Shown here in pieces: positions 1-4,533 of a stretch of DNA of 8,650 nucleotides (its first letter is position 1; each line of letters opens with the position of its first letter). The stretch spans positions 1-8,650 of the forward strand of contig DXJA01000367.1 in assembly GCA_019056875.1 (NCBI GenBank), read 5' to 3'. Under the pieces are notes generated by a model. The model was not told the DNA's origin. It was given only the letters and a program-made list of their open reading frames with translations, and searched no databases. The translations under genes and the position numbers were made by a program. This DNA comes from Candidatus Jordarchaeum madagascarense. GTDB taxonomy: Archaea > Asgardarchaeota > Jordiarchaeia > Jordiarchaeales > Jordiarchaeaceae.

Positions 1-58
1 AAAAATAATAGAAAAGAAAAAATTGGATTGCTGGAATAAAAACGCCGTATTCAGCAAT
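1..58 (-). terminator. Hairpin plus T-rich tract ending the desulforedoxin-like gene
   Basis: An inverted repeat pairs ATTGCTGGAATA (27-38) with TATTCAGCAAT (48-58), giving an 11-bp stem with one bulged base and a 9-base loop. Read on the minus strand it begins at the last base of the stop codon of the small gene at 58-192. It is followed within a few bases by a T-rich stretch (complement of about 1-22). Stem, loop and U-tract resemble an intrinsic terminator. Archaea usually need only the U-tract, so the stem may instead protect the 3' end. The structure is seen; the termination role is inferred. Confidence 0.6.
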
Positions 59-192
59 TACTTCTTTTTCTCTACCTTTTTCATCGGTTCGCCACAGCAC
101 ATTAAATTACATGCGGAACATCCACAGGGATCTTCAACTACCACAATAATACCACAATCTTCACACTTGTACTTCTCACCTTTCTTTGTCAT
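58..192 (-). CDS. Desulforedoxin-like (Dx domain) cysteine-rich small protein, 44 aa
   Basis: This short minus-strand gene (ATG at 192-190, TAA at 60-58) encodes 44 residues. It opens with the desulforedoxin / desulfoferrodoxin N-terminal signature YKCEDCG (Y8-G14) and ends with LMCCGEPM (30-37). C10, C13, C32 and C33 are therefore the expected ligands of a rubredoxin-like FeS4 or zinc centre. Between the pairs lies an extra DPCGCSAC segment adding C23, C25 and C28, so seven of 44 residues are cysteine and the loop is three residues longer than in classical desulforedoxin. The tail is lysine-rich and there is no signal peptide, so it should be cytosolic. A GGAG Shine-Dalgarno (complement of 202-205) lies 9 bases before the ATG. 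A small electron carrier or oxidative-stress accessory protein is the likely role. Membership of the fold is well supported; the redox partner is unknown. Confidence 0.82.
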   Translation of the reverse strand: MTKKGEKYKCEDCGIIVVVEDPCGCSACNLMCCGEPMKKVEKKK

Positions 193-214
193 CTTCCTTA
201 TCTCCTACCCAATT

Positions 215-248
215 TTATATAAAAACTAACACTTGGAGCAATATAAAG
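215..248 (-). promoter_or_regulatory. TATA-like boxes of the desulforedoxin-like gene
   Basis: Two A/T-rich boxes lie upstream of the small gene on the minus strand: the complement of atataaag (241-248) and a TTTATATA-like box at about 215-222. The distal box would start transcription near 217 and leave a leader carrying the GGAG ribosome site. The proximal box would start near the ATG and give a leaderless message. The distal box fits the Shine-Dalgarno better. Assignment is by pattern and spacing only. Confidence 0.45.
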
Positions 249-351
249 ATATTCGATTTTACTTCTAGAGTTACTCCTTCAATTTCAGAGTTCATATAAA
301 TACATTAGAAAACCATCATTATCGGAACACAAAATTATTAATCAGAAAGCG

Positions 352-461
352 GTGTTAGACTTGATCGAAGCAGATGCAGAGAAGCTTAAAAAAATTGCGG
401 AAAAAATAGATTTGGCTGTAGAACAGTTGAAGTCATTGTGAAAGAATTAGAGGAAAAATAA
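352..461 (+). pseudogene. Short coiled-coil reading frame apparently broken by a one-base shift
   Basis: From GTG at 352 (or TTG at 361, with GGTG six bases upstream) the frame encodes a highly charged amphipathic helix including EADAEKLKKIAEKID. Leucine and isoleucine recur at heptad-like spacing, and the frame stops at TGA 439-441. Shifting frame by one base near 432-435 continues the same kind of helix as IVKELEEK and ends at TAA 459-461. One missing base would join the two halves into one uninterrupted helix of about 38 residues. An intact 29-residue peptide, a sequencing error or a relict gene tail all remain possible. I recognise no family, and a random origin cannot be excluded in so short a stretch. 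Confidence 0.3.
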
Positions 462-474
462 AGGCATACAAAAA

Positions 475-484
475 GTATTTATAG
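475..484 (+). promoter_or_regulatory. TATA-like box of the membrane protein gene
   Basis: GTATTTATAG lies about 80 bases before the ATG at 563. The usual spacing of about 25 bases puts the transcription start near 505 and leaves a leader of about 55 bases, with the ribosome site GAGGT at 551-555. No better box is nearer the start codon. Confidence 0.4.
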
Positions 485-562
485 GATTTAATTACGATAT
501 GAATATTAATGCATATTGTTGCTAAATGTTAAAAATCGTAAAGATGGAGCGAGGTATTTTTA

Positions 563-1201
563 ATGGAGAAGCTCGAATACGAAAAAGAACTCGAGTCACC
601 CCGAGAGGAAACACTTCCCGTAGTAGAGGAAAAGACGAGGGAATACTTCTCAATTGCACCCGAAACCATTTTCAGACAGGCAATCATCATCCTCACATTC
701 TCAGTACTAATAGCCATGTTTAAAATTCTTACACGAACACCCGGTCTACACCTACCAGGACACGACGGAGTACTGATAATTCCATTGTTCATTATTCCAA
801 AGATTTTGTCAGACAGGCGATTATTTGGAGGCTTTGGAAGCACAACAACAATAGGTCTTATGTCGGGATACATAATGGGAAGTATGGGGGTTGCCGGCGG
901 AATAGGGATGGCCGTTGTACACTACACGCTCATAGGTTTCCTCATAGATACATTACCAGTCTCAACTCTAAGAAGCAGTTACGGCATTATGGTGGGCGGA
1001 GTCTGGGGAGGCCTCGCGAACATGTCACACTTCTTCGGAGGTTCACTCTTCCGCGTCCTCATAGGATACACTCCCAACTTCCTCCAAATGGATGCAATCC
1101 TAGTCATAATCTTAATGTTTACCTTCGGACTCATTGGCGGTATAATAGGAATATCTGCTTCCTACATCTTTATGAAAAGCGAGAAAAAACAAAAAAGCTA
1201 G
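563..1201 (+). CDS. Six-helix membrane protein resembling an ECF transporter S component
   Basis: The 212-residue product begins with a cytosolic-looking, glutamate-rich stretch (1-35). About six hydrophobic helices follow, near 38-56, 69-83, 92-109, 112-131, 140-160 and 178-204, and the tail is lysine-rich. Size, helix number and many glycines inside helices 3-6 (for example GSMGVAGGIGMA) resemble the substrate-binding S component of energy-coupling-factor vitamin or metal importers. No family-specific binding motif is evident, so the substrate is unknown. No ATPase (EcfA) or transmembrane EcfT gene adjoins it; group II S components work with modules encoded elsewhere, so this does not rule the assignment out. 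The ATG at 563 is supported by GAGGT (551-555) seven bases upstream. The stop overlaps that of the convergent gene. A membrane protein is certain; the ECF assignment is tentative. Confidence 0.75.
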   Translation: MEKLEYEKELESPREETLPVVEEKTREYFSIAPETIFRQAIIILTFSVLIAMFKILTRTPGLHLPGHDGVLIIPLFIIPKILSDRRLFGGFGSTTTIGLMSGYIMGSMGVAGGIGMAVVHYTLIGFLIDTLPVSTLRSSYGIMVGGVWGGLANMSHFFGGSLFRVLIGYTPNFLQMDAILVIILMFTFGLIGGIIGISASYIFMKSEKKQKS

Positions 1202-1920
1202 CCTTCAAGCAGCTTAGGATCAATAACAACCCACTCTTTTTCTACTTTTTCCACCACCACTATCGGTTTCCCCTCCCTCAAAAAAGGTCTCAACCTACCC
1301 TTAGTGTCAACAACCTCATCCACGCCCAAAAGATGATCCTCAGTTGAAACGACACTTGATACACCTATGTCTTTTAGTTCTCGCACTGTAACTAGTTGAG
1401 ACAGTTTCCTGAGGCTTTTCTGGTCTTGAGGATCTCTGCCACCAAGTTCAATAAACCATCCATCATTACCCGATTGTGCAAGACCCACCGCAGCTAAGGC
1501 TCCTATAACGCCAAGTCTAGTTCCCCCTACGCCCTCAAGTCGTACGCCAGTTCTTGATGCAACATTGAATGCTTCCTCCATGGTCACCATCACTTTTTGC
1601 GTCTTTCTGCCAAATCCTATTAACTCGTCTTTTTTTGAGTTCGATACAGCAATACCAGGATCACTTCCCTCTATACTATCCTGAAAAACAATATCATACG
1701 CAATCTGAAAAATCTGGTCAAAGTCACCTTCTTCCTTTATTTGGATGGCCTTAGAGCTGTTCTTACGGGTATAAGGAATACGAGAGTCTCGGAGGAGCTG
1801 GTGTCGTGTCACACCAATGATACTGAAGTATTTTGATAGCTCATAAGCCACCTTCCTAGCCAGCCTACCAGTTCCGCTCTCGTCCGGCATATCCGTATCA
1901 TCAATCCCAACAAAAATCAC
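1198..1920 (-). CDS. TiaS-like protein (short paralogue of tRNA-Ile2 agmatinylcytidine synthetase)
   Basis: The 240-residue protein starts with VGIDDTD (4-10), followed by GTGRLA. This is the nucleotide-binding signature of the kinase-like domain of TiaS, the archaeal enzyme that joins agmatine to C34 of tRNA-Ile2. Further matches are TRHQ...RIPYTRKNSSKAI (38-59) and GGTRLGVIGALAAVGL (132-147), the latter like the RG-LVGALAA segment of TiaS. True TiaS has about 420 residues and continues into an OB fold and a C-terminal zinc ribbon that bind tRNA. This protein ends before both and has no CxxC pair. It is probably a stand-alone ATP-using domain with a different substrate, not TiaS itself. The start is GTG (1920-1918), with GGGGTG (complement of 1926-1931) five bases upstream. 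No partner gene is adjacent. Confidence 0.72.
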   Translation of the reverse strand: MIFVGIDDTDMPDESGTGRLARKVAYELSKYFSIIGVTRHQLLRDSRIPYTRKNSSKAIQIKEEGDFDQIFQIAYDIVFQDSIEGSDPGIAVSNSKKDELIGFGRKTQKVMVTMEEAFNVASRTGVRLEGVGGTRLGVIGALAAVGLAQSGNDGWFIELGGRDPQDQKSLRKLSQLVTVRELKDIGVSSVVSTEDHLLGVDEVVDTKGRLRPFLREGKPIVVVEKVEKEWVVIDPKLLEG

Positions 1921-1931
1921 AGAAACACCCC

Positions 1932-1948
1932 AAAGAAAAAAAAGAAAT
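1932..1948 (-). terminator. U-rich tract after the secreted-protein gene
   Basis: On the minus strand, 15-30 bases after the stop of the gene at 1963-2592, comes a pyrimidine tract centred on eight consecutive T (complement of 1936-1943). Archaeal RNA polymerase terminates at such tracts. It also lies between the TATA-like box and the start of the downstream TiaS-like gene, so the two genes are probably separate units packed back to back. Confidence 0.5.
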
Positions 1949-1950
1949 GT

Positions 1951-1960
1951 GTATTTATTA
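1951..1960 (-). promoter_or_regulatory. TATA-like box of the TiaS-like gene
   Basis: The complement of gtatttatta reads as an archaeal TATA box (TAATAAATA), centred about 36 bases before the GTG start. Transcription would begin near 1930, just before the GGGGTG ribosome site, giving a very short leader. The box ends only two bases from the stop codon of the upstream gene. Confidence 0.45.
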
Positions 1961-1962
1961 AA

Positions 1963-2592
1963 TTATTCAACAAAAGTGATCCATATTGAATTCACTGCCT
2001 TAACATAGTTTGTTTTTGGAAAGAAGTTTGGATATCCTCCATATCCGGTAGGAGCGCAGAATTTACATGTTCCCTGATAAGTGCCAGCTCCTCCACCACC
2101 ACCTTCCGCATAATCAAGTATAGGATATTCCGAAGTTATTTCTCCCAGATCCCAGGGTGGAGTTCCATAAATCAGTGATCCTAGTCCGGTTCCTCCTTCT
2201 ACACCTACCACTATTATATTTATTTTACTAGAGTCTGTTAGATTTAGGCTTGTTAGGTTCAGGCCAAAGAAGTAATATGTAATATTATTAAGCGAGGGCC
2301 CAACCTCCGGGGCTCCTGTTCCTCCGGAAAGGAATGTAGTGTTTTCAAGTGTGAGAAAATCACTCAAGGTTAATTTCTTTGTTACTGTAGTGGGATTGGT
2401 GGAATTTGTTGCGTTTGTGACGATGAATGTAATTCCGTAGAGTGCTGGTGGAGTGCCAAAATAGTAAAATAGTAGCAGATTTGTGTTTTGCTGCTGTGTT
2501 GCGAGCGAGTTACTATAGGCGACGGTTACACCTGCTAATGAAACGAGTGATATTATTCCTATTGTGGCAAGCACTATTTCTGTTCTGTTCAT
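1963..2592 (-). CDS. Exported or membrane-anchored sequon-rich protein, unknown family
   Basis: The product is 209 residues from the ATG at 2592-2590. This start is preferred over an in-frame ATG at 2661 because the perfect ribosome site GGTGAT (complement of 2596-2601) sits just before it and the likely TATA box (2643-2650) lies between the two. Residues 5-26 form one hydrophobic helix, a signal peptide or N-terminal anchor. The rest is rich in N, T, S and G and holds six N-X-S/T sequons (N60, N63, N84, N103, N112, N117), typical of surface proteins glycosylated by archaeal AglB. A five-glycine run (164-168) precedes a TCKFCAPT stretch with the only two cysteines (C176, C179), which could form a disulfide or bind metal. 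It lacks a clear archaeal class III (pilin) signal-peptide site. I do not recognise the family. Confidence 0.7.
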   Translation of the reverse strand: MNRTEIVLATIGIISLVSLAGVTVAYSNSLATQQQNTNLLLFYYFGTPPALYGITFIVTNATNSTNPTTVTKKLTLSDFLTLENTTFLSGGTGAPEVGPSLNNITYYFFGLNLTSLNLTDSSKINIIVVGVEGGTGLGSLIYGTPPWDLGEITSEYPILDYAEGGGGGAGTYQGTCKFCAPTGYGGYPNFFPKTNYVKAVNSIWITFVE

Positions 2593-2595
2593 TTT

Positions 2596-2601
2596 ATCAC
2601 C
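2596..2601 (-). promoter_or_regulatory. Ribosome binding site deciding the start at 2592
   Basis: GGTGAT (complement of atcacc) is fully complementary to the archaeal 16S rRNA tail and lies three bases before the ATG at 2592. It shows that translation starts there and that the 23 codons upstream in the same frame are not coding. Confidence 0.75.
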
Positions 2602-2642
2602 AAAACAAACGGCTAAGCGATGTGCTTTAAGGAACACATCGA

Positions 2643-2650
2643 TATTTAAA
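2643..2650 (-). promoter_or_regulatory. TATA-like box of the exported-protein gene
   Basis: The complement of tatttaaa reads TTTAAATA. Spacing predicts transcription from about 2620 and a leader of about 28 bases ending in the GGTGAT ribosome site. This fits the chosen start codon and excludes the ATG at 2661, which lies upstream of the box. Confidence 0.55.
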
Positions 2651-2682
2651 TTTTTTGCCACTCACCATTAATTAGAGTTTCC

Positions 2683-2704
2683 TTATTGATTGAAAATCCA
2701 ATAA
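2683..2704. repeat. AT-rich inverted repeat between two minus-strand genes
   Basis: TTATTGATT (2683-2691) pairs with AATCCAATAA (2695-2704) through a 9-bp stem with one bulged C and a 3-base loop. It lies 37-58 bases after the stop of the cyclo-ligase-like gene, just beyond a T-rich stretch on the minus strand (about 2711-2720), and upstream of the next promoter. It could mark the 3' end of the cyclo-ligase-like message. It is A/T-rich and weak, so it may have no function. Confidence 0.3.
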
Positions 2705-2740
2705 TCTAAAAGCTAAAAATGTTATTTGTGAATAAAGGCT

Positions 2741-3322
2741 TCAAGAAGTTATTATAAGCTCTTTTTCGGTGAGTATAAAGTCAACTTGAACATCGTGGTG
2801 TTGTGCTAGTTGAGAGAAGTCTTCGAAGAGCTGTCTGGAGTGAACCAAGGTTCCTGTTAATATTTTGGGATTCCTTTCTCTAAGATACGCCAGTTCTCGA
2901 TCGCCATATCCTGAGCCCTTTCCTATGCGGTTGCCCTTTTTATCCACCGCTACACTTCCCACCACGGCTATATCCACTTTTCTGGCTAAGGGCTCCCCGC
3001 CCCTAATTAGATCCTTAATGGTTACCTTTGCGCGAGTTCCCGGTTTCATCATTTTGAAGCTCTCCATGTGGGGAGTAGAGTAAGCTAAAATCTTACCGTC
3101 TGCTAGAACCAAGCGTCTAAAAGGTATAAGAACTCCATCCGGTGGGGAAAAGACACACCCCGCTTTCCTGTACGCATCCAGTTTTCTAATTTGCCTGCTT
3201 GCATCTGCTGCACCCACGAAATTCGGTATTCTACCATACGGTGGAAAAGGAAAGGCGGCCAGTTTTTCCTTAACCATAAGATCCCACACATACTCTCTGA
3301 CTTCCCTTTTACTTCTCCACAT
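2741..3322 (-). CDS. 5-formyltetrahydrofolate cyclo-ligase family protein
   Basis: The product has 193 residues, the normal length for this family (COG0212). The enzyme uses ATP to convert 5-formyltetrahydrofolate to 5,10-methenyltetrahydrofolate, returning a stable folate to the active one-carbon pool. Matches are the basic N-terminus with RSKREVREYVW (3-13), the archaeal-type FPPYGRIPNFVGA (26-38), the nucleotide-binding GKGSGYGDRE (134-143), and the C-terminal pattern VHSRQLFED...HHDVQVDFILT (160-185). The ATG at 3322-3320 is preceded by GGAGGA (complement of 3332-3337) nine bases away. No folate or pterin gene is adjacent. In archaea that use tetrahydromethanopterin the true substrate may differ, and MTHFS-domain proteins of uncertain function share these motifs. 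The fold is secure; the exact reaction is inferred. Confidence 0.85.
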   Translation of the reverse strand: MWRSKREVREYVWDLMVKEKLAAFPFPPYGRIPNFVGAADASRQIRKLDAYRKAGCVFSPPDGVLIPFRRLVLADGKILAYSTPHMESFKMMKPGTRAKVTIKDLIRGGEPLARKVDIAVVGSVAVDKKGNRIGKGSGYGDRELAYLRERNPKILTGTLVHSRQLFEDFSQLAQHHDVQVDFILTEKELIITS

Positions 3323-3371
3323 TTAGAGAAATCCTCCAAAAGACTTGGCACTGCCATAGGTCTTAATATTA

Positions 3372-3394
3372 CTATTAAAATCTACTTTTAAAGG
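3372..3394 (-). promoter_or_regulatory. TATA-like boxes of the cyclo-ligase-like gene
   Basis: Two candidates lie on the minus strand: CCTTTAAAAG (complement of 3385-3394) and TTTTAATAGT (complement of 3371-3380). They predict starts near 3363 and 3349 and leaders of about 40 and 27 bases, both including the GGAGGA ribosome site. I cannot choose between them. Confidence 0.4.
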
Positions 3395-3468
3395 ATATTA
3401 CTCAGTCTATAGTGCCTAAAAACCGGAAAATAAAATGCTTTCAAAGAATGAATTGAATAAGTTTCGTT

Positions 3469-3475
3469 AAAAAAA
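3469..3475 (-). terminator. T7 tract after the zinc-ribbon operon
   Basis: Seven consecutive T on the minus strand lie about 40 bases after the stop of the gene at 3514-4518, with another T5 tract (complement of about 3503-3507) nearer. These are candidate archaeal U-tract termination sites for the two-gene operon. No hairpin accompanies them. Confidence 0.35.
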
Positions 3476-3513
3476 TGAAAGAATAAGGGTTGGAAGGTGT
3501 GCAAAAATAGTAT

Positions 3514-4518
3514 TTATAGTTGTTTTTCTGCGGCCTTTTTTCTGAAGTTTATGGCGAAGAATATGATTCCGATTATGATTAATCCTATGCTTGCTGCGAT
3601 TGCGAAAAAGGGTATCGTGCTGTAAAATAGTAGCAGAATGATTGCGCCTATTGCCACGTGTGCTGCTCCCGCCGTTATTGTTTTTGCTCGGAATCCTGTT
3701 GTTATTGGAATTTCTACGTGTATGATTCTGCCGTTTGATCCATCGATTAGTGCTTGGTAGTCTCTTCCTTTGTATTTGTATCTGAGTTCGTATACAGGGA
3801 AATGGATGTAGAATACTGCTCGTTCTTCTAGTTTGTCAGTTCTGGTGCTGATAGTTTTTACTTCTTTGTGTATCTCTTTTTCTTGGAGCCCTAGCACTTC
3901 TTGTCTCATTTGGTTCCTTGCTTCATCATATTTTAACGCGGAATCAATAATTTCTCCGCTAAAGTTTTTTACGTGTTTAATATCGAAGTATTCTTTTCCA
4001 GTAGTGGTGACCAAGTATTCTTTCAAGTACTTTGGAATTTTATCTAATTTTAACGCCGTTAAAGGTATTTGGTATTCCCGTACTACCTGTCCGCTTTCTT
4101 CTCTTTTATAATATGTTACGTGCTCGTACCAGCCGGGAGCGTCATATGCTGGACTATGGAATTCTGGCCAATTGTCTAAGCCGGTGTATTCAGTGTCTGC
4201 TGCGTATTCTCCAACCCACAACGGGTAGAATTTCAGTTTTAGACTGTGAATGTTAACATCCAGCTCAAAGTCTGATGGTGTTCCTGGAACTTTGCTAATC
4301 CATGCTACGAGTAAATTTTTGGCTTGACCCGGAGTATAATGGCATCTCACGATATAATGATCTTTTATTATGAATTCTTGCTTTTCTTTTTTTGTGGCTC
4401 CGGGTTTTGATATCATCTTTGAAACTTGTATAGCAGTGCCGCAATAATCACAGGTGCGGATCACGGCATCGCTGCGCACCGTCAGATTTGCACCACAATT
4501 AGGACAAGTGATTTCCAT
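3514..4518 (-). CDS. Zinc-ribbon membrane protein, second gene of a paralogous pair
   Basis: The 334-residue protein begins with CPNCG (C5, C8) and CDYCG (C23, C26), a four-cysteine zinc ribbon close to the N-terminus. A soluble region (about 45-275) contains YPLWVGEY (98-105) and, near its end, PVYELRYKYKGRDYQALIDG (241-260), which runs on into NGRII. That last part resembles the PepSY-like segment P-W-x-x-Y-x-Y-x-G-x-Y-x-x-x-x-N/D-G-x-T/N-G in bacterial TFIIB-type zinc-ribbon proteins, often annotated as PriA-like. Two hydrophobic helices at about 283-299 and 303-325 end in a lysine-rich tail, so ribbon and soluble region probably face the cytosol. It lies 15 bases after the upstream paralogue. 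GGTGA (complement of 4525-4529) sits six bases before the ATG, so the two are co-transcribed. Function is unknown. Confidence 0.8.
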   Translation of the reverse strand: MEITCPNCGANLTVRSDAVIRTCDYCGTAIQVSKMISKPGATKKEKQEFIIKDHYIVRCHYTPGQAKNLLVAWISKVPGTPSDFELDVNIHSLKLKFYPLWVGEYAADTEYTGLDNWPEFHSPAYDAPGWYEHVTYYKREESGQVVREYQIPLTALKLDKIPKYLKEYLVTTTGKEYFDIKHVKNFSGEIIDSALKYDEARNQMRQEVLGLQEKEIHKEVKTISTRTDKLEERAVFYIHFPVYELRYKYKGRDYQALIDGSNGRIIHVEIPITTGFRAKTITAGAAHVAIGAIILLLFYSTIPFFAIAASIGLIIIGIIFFAINFRKKAAEKQL

Positions 4519-4533
4519 CTTTTTTCACCGACC

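Larger units (their letters stand above)
193..562. other. 370-base gap between divergent genes
   Basis: This gap holds the promoter of the minus-strand Dx gene at its left end, a coiled-coil-like short reading frame that seems frameshifted (352-461), and the promoter and leader of the plus-strand membrane protein at its right end (about 476-562). A TATA-like string, catataaat at about 294-302, lies some 50 bases before the short frame and could have served it. I see no tRNA, repeat array or other RNA gene. Confidence 0.5.

Noticed and set aside
23..229. Plus-strand open frame of 68 codons opposite the small Dx gene
   Set aside because: It is antisense to a gene with clear cysteine motifs and a ribosome site. 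Its product is low-complexity and it has no ribosome site of its own.
529..873. Minus-strand open frame of 114 codons opposite the membrane protein
   Set aside because: It is antisense to helices 1-3 of a convincing membrane protein and has no domain features of its own.
2593..2661. Longer version of the exported protein starting at the ATG at 2661
   Set aside because: The likely TATA box lies downstream of this ATG, and a perfect GGTGAT precedes the ATG at 2592. The extra 23 residues would also place a charged stretch before the signal helix.
3103..3357. Same-strand open frame of 84 codons within the cyclo-ligase-like gene
   Set aside because: It is out of frame with a gene whose conserved motifs span this interval, and its translation shows no family features.
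3509..3519. AGTATTTATAG repeats the TATA-like string seen at 474-484
   Set aside because: The copy spans the end of a minus-strand gene and no plus-strand gene follows. An 11-base A/T-rich match is expected by chance here.
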